From: Solanum dulcamara
Taxonomy: Eukaryota; Streptophyta; Magnoliopsida; Solanales; Solanaceae
Length of the DNA: 64,000 nt
Direction of reading: 5' to 3'
NCBI RefSeq assembly: GCF_947179165.1
Contig: NC_077247.1
Location: 10,987,501 to 11,051,500, forward strand
Position numbers and translations under genes: made by a program
Notes under the pieces: model-generated
What the model saw: only the letters and a program-made list of their open reading frames with translations
What the model was told of the DNA's origin: nothing
The model's database searches: none
Part shown: piece by piece, positions 36,740-48,507 of the stretch
How the letters are laid out: every line of letters begins with the position of its first letter
Numbering within the stretch: the first letter of the stretch is position 1

Positions 36740-37330
36740 AATGTTAACTAAGCTCATTAGGTCGTACGAGGATTTTAGGACTTCTTCATAATGGTTGTCA
36801 TCCGTAGACATTTTACTCATCAATTCAACTAACCTAGGAGTTTGGACTTCCAATAGATATAGAGAGAGTGTACAAATATTTCTTTTCCATCTCTTCTTCG
36901 GCCTCCCAGGTCATCCCTTTGTTATTATTATTTTGTCACAAGACTTTGATGGAAGCCACGTCCCTAGTTCGCAACTTTTTAATCTGTCGATCCATGATGG
37001 GGATAGGTTGCTCCTTGTAGGATAACTCCTTGTTACGTAGATCTCCTCCATAAGAAGATTCTGTAAGGGTTGCCTACACAATCTCGAACCCTCGACATAT
37101 AAGAGACTGGGCGTACTGCTCCCAAATCCGATGGTAGGTCCAACTCATAGGCAACTCTGCCTACCCTACGAATGATTGGATAAGGGCCAATGTACCTCGG
37201 CCCAGTTTCTTTTTTTTGTCGAGTCTCATTACATCTTTTACTGGAGACGTTTTCAAGAATACCTAATCCTCAACTTTAGACCTTAAATGTCGACATCGAT
37301 TATTTGCGTATGACTTCTATCGACACCAAA
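36740..37330 (-). pseudogene. pol: Element B pol C-terminal remnant
   Basis: On the minus strand, near 37240-37090, a GPY-type module is readable (KLGPRYIGPYPIIRRVGRVA, then YELDLPS), followed by sequence running to the polypurine tract at about 36720. This is the integrase C-terminal end of a Ty3/gypsy polyprotein. Upstream of about 37330 no RT, RNase H or integrase core is recognisable. Stops are present. Confidence 0.7.
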
Positions 37331-39463
37331 GTCTATTGAGGCCTATCTGGGCCTATCAATCGGGTTTCACTAAGCAATTTCATTAAGTGGAAAATAGTCA
37401 TCCCAACTACTCCTGTAGTCAGTAATGCAGGCCTACAATATACCTTCTAGCATTTGGATAGTATGCTAGGCTTTCCCACTCGTCTAGGGGTGAAATATTA
37501 TACCCATATTAACTGCTTTCCATTTCTGAGTCGAGATTTCCATTTCCTGTAATAGGCTATCAAGCTTCTAATACTCAATTTATTTAAGCTATTATACAAT
37601 TCCTCTTAATCCAACTTGTAACACTTTAGGCATGTTATATTGCGCTTTTACTCAGATCTTCTCTCTAGTTCTCTTATCACACATCATATTATAATCTTTA
37701 CACAAACGTGTGTAGGTGCTTAGAGCAGTCCAAAAAATGCCTTAGCGCCACTGTACTAGTCTCTTACCTCTTTCAGTCGATGTCAAGGCTCCACTATGGC
37801 GTTTGTCCTTAATACTGACTATATCTTAATTATTCTGCCTCGAACCATCTTACACTTTTCTCTAATAGATTCTAAATATGGCAATCACATTACTTTTACC
37901 AACTTCTTTTTATCGAGTAATCACTTGATCTTACTCTTAGTAAACCAGTGTTCGTAGGCCGCACAACTATTCTTGTACAGTTTGCATAAAGTGCATTCAA
38001 TTTTAGTCATAGTCTTTCCTGCTCTTGGCTTACTCTGCTCTACATGTGTCATTGTACTAACACGCACTTACAGTCTCTTTGGTCACACTTGTTTCGCTTT
38101 CTTTACTTACTCTTAAGTTCTCTTATATTCTACCCTAGGAGAAACTTCTTATCCTTCCTCTTGTGCTATTTGTATACCAATAACTGTGTTGCCAACATCT
38201 TGACCTTTAGTCAGGTATAGCCTTGCTATCCTTTAAAATACCTTTATATTACTCAGTGTTATTCCCTTATCGTATTCATCTCACCCATTCTATGATGTCA
38301 TACCGTTTGAGGTCTTTACTAATAATTTCACAGCACTATCTCAGATATCACCTTGGCTTCTATCTATTTATTGCTGGCTTTTATATCTCGTTAGCTCGTG
38401 CCAGTAAGGGGTCTTACTTGAAGTTTAAGTATTCACATTAACATGTTGTAATGTTAGTTAATTTCATCTCACGCTTGTATTTTTCATATCCGCTTTCCCC
38501 CTTTAGGGTGTATCCATGACATTGTCTGTTTATTTTCAACTTTTCATATGCATATGAGTCTTTTCCCCACATATTTGGTATATTTCACCATATTCATATC
38601 TTCCTCTCTACCACCTATACTTTAGGTTACCCATGTACGAAACCTTAACACAATTGGGAGGTACTTAAAAATTCTCGATATACAAACACTGGTACTCGAG
38701 TAGTATCCTTAGGGTAGCAATGCATTCAAGCGACATTCCATTTATCCCAATCAGTAATTACCTAGTGTTTATAATCATATCAAATTCTCCATTCAGGAGC
38801 ATTTACACTCTGATGACCCGTGCTTCGAGCTTCATCATAACACTAGCCTTATCCTATCGGTACCAACTTCCCAAGCATACTATGAACTTATAGCTCATTC
38901 TTTCTTCTCTTTTTTTTCTATTTCTGGAAAAATTTGGGAAGAGTTTCCTCTTTATTTCTTACTATCTCAACACCTGCACACAGAAAAAGCCAACAGTGCC
39001 TCACAGGGCCAACATATATATTCAGGTCATATCACATCGCAGCCACACAGGGTGCCCAATATCAATAATAGTATAAAATGATGGACTTACCTCGTATGCC
39101 CAACTCAAGTTGCACCCATTACACTGCCCTATCTAATATTCCTTTCCATTCTTAACTTTACATGCCAATCGCACTTCAATACTTCACCTGACATATCACC
39201 TTCGTGCCTTTGCTTACATACGTGCTTTGTAACTTCCAATATCGTCAGTTACTTTCTTCTATCGATGTTATCCTCCTGCTGAAATCACAGGTTAGTATGA
39301 GGAATCTCACTCCCTATGACTCGGCTCTATTGCACGATCTTAGATATGAAAGAAGGGTAACATCCTAAATATCATGTATCCTCCTATTCATAAATGTGGT
39401 GCACAACACACCAATAAACAAGACTCTACTAGACATGGTCTGTAGACACTCCAAGGACGAACT
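37331..39463 (-). other. Element B interior: non-coding, shared with element A
   Basis: No credible protein domain on either strand. The part from about 37590 to 39060 resembles window positions 1-830 of element A, and 39330-39463 resembles 2290-2437. In A a gag lies between these two stretches; in B it is missing and the two are almost adjacent. Confidence 0.6.
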
Positions 39464-39475
39464 GCTCTGATACTA
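39464..39475 (-). other. Primer binding site of element B
   Basis: Minus strand TAGTATCAGAGC, one base different from TGGTATCAGAGC, three bases after the LTR end at 39479. Sets the orientation of B. Confidence 0.75.
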
Positions 39476-39478
39476 CTC

Positions 39479-42400
39479 TGTCACGACCCAACCACGTAGG
39501 TCGCGATTGGGGTCCGACCTGGACCCCCGTATACGTAACTGTCAAATATAGCCAAATTGAACTATGCATAATGTGATACTACACCCAAAAAACCCAATGG
39601 GTCAAAACCTTTTCATATACCTATAGCCTCTTTCACTTATATCATAATATGAAATGGCATACAAGCCGATAGGGCTGCTATAATAAAATAACCTTTACAA
39701 CATGACATACAGGCATAGCTGAAACAAACTTATAAACAACCTACACACATATGTCTACAAACCTCTAAGAATAGTAATGGTAACATATGGCAGGACAGGT
39801 TTCCCGCCATACCCCTAAATAAACAGATATATACATAGGAGGACTAGTACCCAAAAAGCTAGGCTCCAAAATAGTGGAGCACTTCAAACATGGCTAAGCA
39901 GAAATCCTAAGCTGGCGGATCTCCAAAATGAACATCTGTACCTGCGGGCATGAAACTCAGCCCCCCGAAGAAAGGGGGGTTAGTACGATATATGTACTGA
40001 GTATGTAAAGAATTAAACATCATAACTGGGACAACAACTGAAATAGGAATGTAGGAAAACAAGTATAACAATTAATAATTACTATGCCTGCATCTTAGGG
40101 CATGTCGTTATATATATTATCATACACTGTACCCAACCCTCTAGTGAACTCGGTGTCATAATCATTTCATCATACTAATAGGTCATCATATCATCATGTA
40201 TATCACTTCATCACATCATCGTATACGGCATCATATCATCGTATGTGGTATAATCTTATTGTATATGTTATCATATCACATCCGGTTAATTATGGGGCTG
40301 GGGGTCACAAATGTATTACTATATTTCCATATGCATGCCTACATAAAGAATCCGGCCCTTTAGTGAGAGACTCGGTGAAGAGAGTAGGGTACATCTATAG
40401 CGTACCTGCATCGTATATATACATATCGTACTTAGCCCTCTAGTGAGGGACTCGATGTTCCTTCCTTATATCCCCATATACCGTACCCAGCCTATTATAA
40501 GACTCGATGTCATAATCATTATATTTTATCCAGCCTGGGATGAGGTGAATACTTGTATCATTATCGCATCGTTATATTGTACCATCATATATAGCATCCC
40601 CTCTTCGTATGTGGCATCACCCATCACATGATTGTATTATATCACATCTGGCCTGGGACTCGGTGAAAGAGGTAGTAAAGCTTCTCATGATATTAGGCCT
40701 AGCCCCGCATGGGACTCGGTAAAAAAAAGGGTTACCATATGCACGGGTAGAGTAGTGAGAAACCTTAAGCAACTAAATCAACTCCTGAGACTCAATGAAA
40801 CAGTCGAGTGAACCGTCACCTGAAGACCAGGGAAGTAATTATTCGAAGTGCCCTTTAGATGTCATTAGGAATTACATCAATTGGGGCCTTAGGAATCACA
40901 GACGTTCATCAAGACAATACCACATAGCTTATGCAAGCAAAGATACAACTTATGCAATTAGAAACATTTATCACTATACAGCCTTTAGGAAGAGGAGCTG
41001 GCATCTCCACTTACTATTCACTATATAGAAGGCTCGAGAATAGTAGTTTAACTACTTTCAGGCTTTTAATGTTCAGAAGTGACTAAAGGTCACGAGTTAT
41101 ACTCGAAGATCATAATTGGAATTACCTCTAAACCTATATCATAAATCATTTCACTTACAATTAATCCATTCTAAAGGAAAGAAGAAATAGGCTTTACATG
41201 TACTACTCTTCATCACATAGAAGACTTAAAGGCAACAACTCAGCTATGGCAGGAGTTCTAACATCAAGAAGTGGACAAGACTTATGAATCATACTTGGAG
41301 TTTTATGAGTGGAATTATCCTCACATTTTATATACATGCCAATCCTAACTTACATCTAAGATATGCCAAAGAAAAGAAGGGATAGCGTCACATACCTTTT
41401 ATCGATTGATTTTAACCCGGCTTGTCTCGTCGTCCTCTAGACCTATTTAATATGAAGGTAATATTAATATTAATAACCTTTAACTTTCTATATTCTACAT
41501 CCACAACTAAGAACCCATAGAAATTAATTCCTTATTCGTCTTCCTTTACTAGTCTCGATTAGTCTATTAGTTAGTTAGAAGTTAACAGAATTCGGGCAGC
41601 ATCTCCTCTATAACTTGCCCTATACGAACTTCCCATTATACTTTCAATTAGTTCAGCCAACCAAAAACAACAACCAGAATCCAATACACAATTATACCAC
41701 CTCAACATCACACCAAACAAGTCCCAAACAGCCCACTCAAAACTACGACTCCAAAATACGATTTTCAATCTTTATTTTGTAAAATCTTAACCACACGAAA
41801 TGGGGTGTCATATGGCTGTAACCAGCAGCACTTATACCCATATTTAGACATGTCTCCATCCCTGCAACACCACAAAACAATTCCCAATATGACACTACAA
41901 TAACAACGACACTAGTTACATTTTAAGCCACTAGAATACGTCAAAACAGTTCCTATAGGACCTGCAACTTCCTTCAGCCATAACTTCCATATTTTCAGTC
42001 TCCAACTCATATTTACACACCCATAATATGCTTAAACCCTTTCCCAAACATGGAGGAGAGAATCAAACCTTACCTTGCTGAATATTTCCCTTGAAAGCTC
42101 CCTAATGCACTGAAAACTGATGGGTTGTTCGTCCCTATCTTGCTGCCCCAAAAATTCAATTTACGCGATTAAACACCGTTATATAACCGTAGGATACCTG
42201 AAATAATTAAATCATGCAACAAAATCGGAAGTCTTACCGTGTTCTTGTGGCTGCCGTGACTCTCTCTTTTCTCTCTCAAGTTTTCTCTCAACTTTTCCAA
42301 GTCCAAAATGCTGAAAATGAAAGCTTAGTCATAAGACTAAGTATATATATCCCCTCTTTGGATGTGAAACATGACATCCCTTTAGGGGTGAAACATGGAA

Positions 42401-42852
42401 TCCCTCTAGGGAGCCACCTCAATCATGCGGTCCAAAGCTGCCATGTGGCAGTGTGGGGTCCACCCTAAGTAGGTGAGTCACCTACTTGGTCCATGTAGGT
42501 GCGTCACCTACTTGTCACCTACTTGCTTCATTTCTGTGGGTTCGTAATAGCGTCTTACTTTAAGAGCCTATGTATTCCTTGCTACTTAAGCTCGACATGT
42601 ACTCAAGTAGCTTAATTATGTAGGATATCAAAGTTGGTAGCTTACGCAATTAAATCAAGTCCTACGACCTATTATTTGGCCTCCAACTCCTTCCGGATTC
42701 TTATAGCCCTATTTCCAATCTTCCTTATTATGGGGTATCTCATTCTTCTTTCCTTAGAGTTATTTGATAGCGTGATAGACAGTCTAGGTCACGTGGAAAC
42801 TTTTAAGAAGCTTAAGAAAGTGTTCCAAAGTACAAAAGTACGAGGCATAACA
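39479..42852 (-). repeat. 5' LTR of element B (3374 bp)
   Basis: Direct repeat of 33248-36709. About 90 bp shorter, largely because the 24-bp array has fewer copies. Outer end GGCATAACA is followed by the target duplication TAAGG. Confidence 0.9.
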
Positions 42853-43466
42853 TAAGGTATACTCTGTCATGGTACTCAACTTAACTCAATTGTGCTATAC
42901 TTGGATCCACTAGCTAGGCCATGAAGGCAATCCTACACGGGCAAGGTCTTTTGGGACTTTAGGTTGCTGCCAGGATTCTCTTGGGTAACTAACTGCATTA
43001 TCGGACCAAACCCCACATAGAATTCCTCTCGGTGCTTAGTCAATATCCCAATGGAAATTCATAAAACATGATCATAGCATAATATGGAAAGATAGTAACT
43101 ACCTATCAATCCATCTTTATAAATCATATTAGTAATAGATCATTAACTTTAGTGATTCATAAGAATCCATAACTTTGAGAAATGATATAAATACCCTTCA
43201 TTAAAACTTCACATTCAAACCTAGGAATCGACTCTACGCGTCTTATAAGTAATGACAAGTCATCAAATCAACTCATCTTGCAGGTCTGAGAAATAGGCTT
43301 AAAATCAAGCCTCTGAAGTTTGACAATGATTTATTTCTACGACTTGCCTTCATGATAATGAATCATCGTTGGGGATCTTCCTGCAAGTCCTAAAACCTAC
43401 AAACTTTAAGGGTCTCTGAACTTTGGTTACGAGAGGTTCCAACTTTATGACTTCTGAGTTCTTATA
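42853..43466 (-). repeat. 3' LTR of element F, right part
   Basis: Continuation of 32537-33247 after the B insertion. On the minus strand the LTR starts TATAAGAACTC right after the purine tract AAGAGGGAGATAT (43467-43479), which parallels the start of the E1/E2 LTR. Confidence 0.75.
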
Positions 43467-43785
43467 ATATCTCCCTCTTAGGAACATTAGTCCTCGAATG
43501 AGATTAACGTATCATAGGAAAGATATATAAAGAGGACTAGCAATCCAACATGAATATAATGAACTTTAAAATGCATAGAACATGAAAATCTCAACTCAAC
43601 ATAAAACATGTCTTTATAATCAACTCTCATGAACATCCATGCATATGAATGACATAAGAGAAACTGAATACGTAAGAGTTTAATTAGCTTGAATAAGAAA
43701 AACTTACTACATTCAGCTTGAGTAGAGGGAAAGAGGTATGGGTATCATTTCATCATATACGCCTCCGCTTCCCAAGTAGCACTCT

Positions 43786-45340
43786 CTATGTGTTGATTCC
43801 TCTATAATACTTTGACGGACACAACTTCTTGTTTCTTAGCTTCTTAACTAGCCAATCTAAGATTTCCACCGGAACCTCCTCGTAAGTCAAATTCTCTTCA
43901 ACACATGCATCTTCCAATGGTACAATGGAGTTTGTATCACCCACAAACTTCCTCAACATAGACACTTGAAACACCGGTGACCATACATAATTGGAAAGGC
44001 AAATCCAACTCATAATCCACTTTGCCAACACGTCTCAATATCTTATAAGGTCCAACATATCTAGGACTTAGTTTTTCTTTCTTTCAAAAATGCATTACAC
44101 CTTTCATGGGAGAAACCTTCAAATAGACCCAATCATCCACCTCAAATTCAAGGTCTCTCTTTCTAACATCCGAATTGGATTTGTGACGACTTTGAGCCAT
44201 CTTCACTCTCTCACTTATGATTCTCACCTTTTCCATGGAAACTATTACCAAATCTGGACCAATTAAGGACATCTCACCTACTTCCAACCATCCCACTCAG
44301 GCCTATATCTTCTTCCATACAATACTTCGAAAGGAGCCATTTGGATGCTAGAGTGTAACTATTATTGTAGGCAAATTTGATCAATGGAAATTGTTCATCC
44401 CAAATTCCTTTAAAATCAATCACACACGCCCTCAACATATCCTCTATAGTTTGGATTATTCTTTAAGCTTAACCATCGGTTTGAGGATGGAAAGCAGTAC
44501 TTAACTTAACCTTTGTACCAACCCTTTTGAAATGACTTCCAAAAGTGCAAAGTGAATTGAGTACCTTGATCTGATATAATGGATAAGGGAACATCATAAA
44601 GTCTTACCAACTCACCAACATAAAGATTAGCATAGTATTTGGGACTATAAGAAGTCTTAACTGGTAGAAAATAAGACAAATTAGACATCTAATCTACAAC
44701 AACCCAAGATGGAATCATATTGCTTCTTAGTACGAGGAAAACCTGTTAAAAATCCATATTCACATCTACCCACTTCCAAGTAGGAATCTCAATAAACTGC
44801 CTTGTCTTTGATGCTCAATTTTAAATTATCGGCAATTTGGACATCTGAGTGAGGAGTCATAATTGATTGGAAAGTCTTAGCTACAAATTGCGCTATGTCC
44901 TTCTTCATGTCATTCCACAAATACACTTCCTTCAAATCACGATACATATTGATGGAACCCGGATGAACCAAATATTGGGAACTATGAGCCTCATGCAATA
45001 TCAATTATCTTAAACCATCTACATTAGGTACATACAAATGACCTTGATAACGAAGCACATAATTTCCCCCTTGGGAGAAAGACTCAATGGCTTTTTTTAT
45101 CAACCGACTTCTTTAACTTAACCAATACTAGATTGTGGTCTTGCTTGGCCTTAACATCCGCCACAAGAGATAATTTTGAACCATTATGAACAAGAATACC
45201 TCCATCATTAGAGTCAACCAGCCGCACACCAAAATGTGCCAACATATGAACATCGTTAACCAATTTCTTTTTTTCTTCCTCAACATGTGAAACACTACTC
45301 ATGGACAATCCACTTAGTGCATCAAGAACCACATTTGCTT
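43786..45340 (-). pseudogene. pol: Element F integrase and C-terminal tail pseudogene
   Basis: Open pieces at 45332-45084 (linker), 45004-44789 (zinc-binding N-terminal part, HPGSINMYRDLKEVYLW), 44688-44506 (core, IISDQGTQFTLHFW, where the usual DRGT is DQGT), 44296-44084 and 44031-43786 (C-terminal tail, YEEVPVEILD). Stops or frame shifts separate them. Order and content match E1, whose integrase is the best-preserved of the family in this window. Confidence 0.8.
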
Positions 45341-45349
45341 TGCTCGAAT

Positions 45350-45789
45350 GTCATAACACACTCATCTAATAGTCCTTCAACAATTCAACCCATCTCTTTT
45401 GCTAAAGATTCAAATATTTTTGCTTAAACACATATTGTAAACTATTATGGTCGATGAACACATCACATGCACACCATAGAGATAGTGTCTCCAAATCTTC
45501 AAAGCAAACATAACCGCCGCTAGTTCAAGATCATGGGTTAGGTAATTCCGTTCATGTTCCTTAAGTTGCCTAGAAGCATAGGCTATCATGTTACCATGTT
45601 GCACCAATACGCAACCAACACCAACTCTTGAAGCATCACAATATACAACAAAACCATCAGACCCTTCCAGTAAGGTCAAAATAGGAGCGGTAGTGAGATG
45701 ATCTTTCAACTCTTGGAAACTCTTTTCACAAGCTTTTGACCATTGAAACTTTACCTTCTTTTGAGTCAACTTATTCAGAGGTTACGATA
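45350..45789 (-). pseudogene. pol: Element F RNase H pseudogene
   Basis: The open stretch 45769-45410 on the minus strand contains [16 protein letters not shown], then [15 protein letters not shown] (first catalytic Asp), [14 protein letters not shown] and [19 protein letters not shown] (the Glu of LELAA). The end is scrambled after HVMCSS. RNase H would remove the RNA strand during cDNA synthesis. Confidence 0.85.
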
Positions 45790-46545
45790 TTAGTGAAAAC
45801 CCTTCTACAAATCTTCTATAATATTCAGCTAAGCCCAAAAAACTTCTAATATTAGAAGGGGACAACCATAATCACCTCGGTTTTTCTTAGGATCAACTAT
45901 AATCCCTTTATCAGACACAATGTGACCGAGAAAAGCCACTTTCCTTAACCAAAACTCACATTTACTGAACTTGGCAAATAATTATTTGTCCCTTAGATTT
46001 TACAGCATAATCCTCAAGTGATTAGCATGCTCCTCTTCATTTCGAGAGTAAACCAAAATGTCATCAATAAATACAATTACAAATATGTCCAAAAATTATT
46101 TGAACACCCGATTCATTAATTCCATGAAGGTCGCGGGGACATTGGTCAAACCAAATAACATAACTAAGAACTCGTAATGGTTATACCTTGTTCAAAATGC
46201 CATTTTGAAAATATCACACTCCTCCACCCTTAATTGTTGATAATCGGAACAGAAATCAATCTTAGAGAAATAGTCTGACCCTTGTAATTGGTCAAACAAA
46301 TCATGTATCCTCAAAATTGGGTAATTATTCTTGATGATTACTTTGTTCAATTGTCGTAGTCAATGCACATACATAATGAACCATCCTTCTTTCTCACAAA
46401 TAAAATAGGAGCACCCCATATGTAAATACTTGGTCTAATGGAACCTTTGTCTATCAAGTCTTTCAATGGATCCCTTAACTCATTTAATTCTGTTGAAGCC
46501 ATTTGGTAAGGAAGAATAGAAATGGGTTGAGTACCCAGAGGAGGT
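45790..46545 (-). pseudogene. pol: Element F reverse transcriptase pseudogene
   Basis: Minus strand. The first RT motifs ([15 protein letters not shown]) lie near 46390-46435, and the palm catalytic motif is readable as [16 protein letters not shown] at about 46040-46090, so both catalytic Asp codons survive. Many stops and shifts break the rest. Confidence 0.8.
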
Positions 46546-46879
46546 GTATGCCAAAGTCAATTTACCTATTGGGAGGAACACTGGGTAGATCATTAAGAAA
46601 TGCATCCAAAAACTCATTTACAATGGGGACCAACTCTAGAGTAAGGGCTTCGAAACTTTCATCCCTAACCCTCATAAGATGATAAATAAAACCCTTGGAA
46701 ATCACTTTCTGAGCTTTAAGGCACAAAATGAATTGACTTTTGAATATGGAATTACTACCCTTCCATTGTAGGAATAGCTCATTAGGAAATTAAACCTTAA
46801 CTACTAGGGTCCTACAATCAATAAAAGCATAACATGTATATTGCCAATCCATACCAAGGATAACATCAAAATCTATCAT

Positions 46880-48500
46880 CTCAAGGCGAATGTAGTAGTA
46901 GACACCTTGAGTCAAAAGATAGTGAGTATGGGTAGTCTAGCCTTTCTTTCTACTATGGAGAGACCTTTGGCTTTGAACATTCGGTCCTTAGCTAACAAGA
47001 TGATTCAACTTGATATTTTTGATTCCCGACATGTGCTAGCTTATGTGGAAGCTCACTTATCTCTATTGGATTAGATTCGCAGCTGTTAGTTTGAGAATTA
47101 GGATTTGGTTGCTCTTCGATATCGAGTTTTGGGAGGTGACACCAGCTAGGCTACTTTAGATCCAAATAGGGTATTAAGGTTTGGTGGCCGTATCTGTGTT
47201 CCAAGAGTTGGGGGTTTGATCCAGTTGATCCTTAACAAGTCTCATAATTCCAAATATTCTATCTATCCAGGCACCACTAAGATGTCTCATAACTTGAGAC
47301 AACATTACTGGTGGAGCGGGATAAGGAGATATATTACAGACTATGTGTCGCGTTATCATAGGTTAAGGCCGAGCATTTGAGACCTGGTGGCGAGCTTTAG
47401 AGATTACCCATTTCTGAGTGGAAATGGGAGCGTATCATCAAGGAATTTACTATGGGGTTGCCCCACACTTCCAGAGGTATTGATAGTATTTGGGCCATCG
47501 TGAATTGATTAACCAAGTCAGCACACTTCCTCTCTATTTATACTTCCTAGAGTGTTGAGAGGTTGGCCCGTATCTACATTCGGGAGTTAGTTCATCTTCA
47601 TCGTGTGCCTATTTCTATCATTTCATACCAGGGCTCATAATTCATATCCACCTTTTGGAGGACTTTTCAGGAGGAGTTGGGTACCCGTCTTGACCTTAGC
47701 ACAACTTTTCACCCGTAGACTGATGGCCAGTCAAAGCGCACTATTCAGGTTCTTGAGAATACATTGCAGGGCCTGTGTTATGGATTTTAAGGGTTAGTGG
47801 AACCAGTTGTTACCTTTGGCGAAGTTTGCGTATAATGACAGCTACCATTCCAATATTCAGATGGTCCAATTTTAGGCCTTACACGGTAGGCGTTGTCGCT
47901 CTTCAGTCGGTTGGTTTGAGTTTACGAAGCCCAGGACGCATGGTACAGGCTTGATGCAGGAGACCTTAGATCATACGAGGGTTATTCAGTATAAGCTCAG
48001 GACAACTCAAAGAAGACACCAAAGTTATAGGATTGTAGGCGTCGTCCCTTGAGATTTACCATTGGTGACAAAGTATTCTTCCATGTATTACCCATAAAGG
48101 GTGTGATGAGATTTGAGAGGTGGGACAAGCTTAGCCCCAGATATATTGGCCCTTTTGAGATTTTGAGAACAGTTGGTGAGGTTTCTTATGAGTTATCTTG
48201 CCCTCGTCCTTTTTATCTATCCACCCGATTTTCCATATTTTGATGCTATGCCAGTATGTGCCAACTCCAGTATGATATAGTTGAGTTGGATGATAGTCTG
48301 AGTTATATTGAGAAGCCAGTTATTATTTTGGATAGAGATATCAAATAGTTGCGATCCAAAGCCATTCTTGTGGCTAAGGTTAGTTGGAGGCATCGTCCAG
48401 TCGAGGAGGTTACCTAGGAGACCGAGCGAGAGATGCAGGAGCAGTTCCCAGGCTTATTTGAGCCTTCAAGTACTTCCACGGATGAAATATCTTTTAGTAG
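46880..48500 (+). pseudogene. pol: Element G pol remnant: RNase H end, integrase, chromodomain-like tail
   Basis: Plus strand. Begins KANVVVDTLSQK (RNase H/integrase linker), continues with the zinc-binding part (HNSKYSIYPGTTKMSHNLRQ), the core around 47450-47800 and a GPY-like module (LSPRYIGPFEILRTVGEVSY, 48130-48195). In the core the site of the catalytic Glu reads GQSKRTIQVLE, that is Lys, as in element H. Stops and shifts throughout; the 5' part is missing. Confidence 0.8.
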
Positions 48501-48507
48501 TGGATGT

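Larger units (their letters stand above)
33248..42852 (-). mobile_element. Element B: 9.6-kb Ty3/gypsy element with 3.4-kb LTRs and deleted interior
   Basis: Two long direct repeats (33248-36709 and 39479-42852) flank 2769 bp. On the minus strand the order is 5' LTR (right copy), primer binding site 39464-39475, interior, polypurine tract 36711-36724, 3' LTR (left copy). LTRs start TGTTATGCC and end GGGTCGTGACA. Target duplications are TAGGG (33243-33247) and TAAGG (42853-42857). It is inserted in the LTR of F. The interior keeps only a pol C-terminal piece and non-coding DNA, so B is non-autonomous. Confidence 0.9.
43467..46880 (-). mobile_element. Element F: Ty3/gypsy chromovirus interior (minus strand)
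   Basis: Reading leftward from about 46880: end of protease (MIDFDVILGMDW), RT, RNase H, integrase, GPY/chromodomain-like tail, polypurine tract, then the 3' LTR split by B. gag and the 5' LTR are absent; at about 46880 the sequence switches abruptly to plus-strand pol of element G. Confidence 0.8.

Noticed and set aside
33248..42852. Large segmental duplication of genomic DNA
   Set aside because: The two 3.4-kb repeats have LTR ends, a primer site, a purine tract and a 5-bp target duplication, so they are LTRs.
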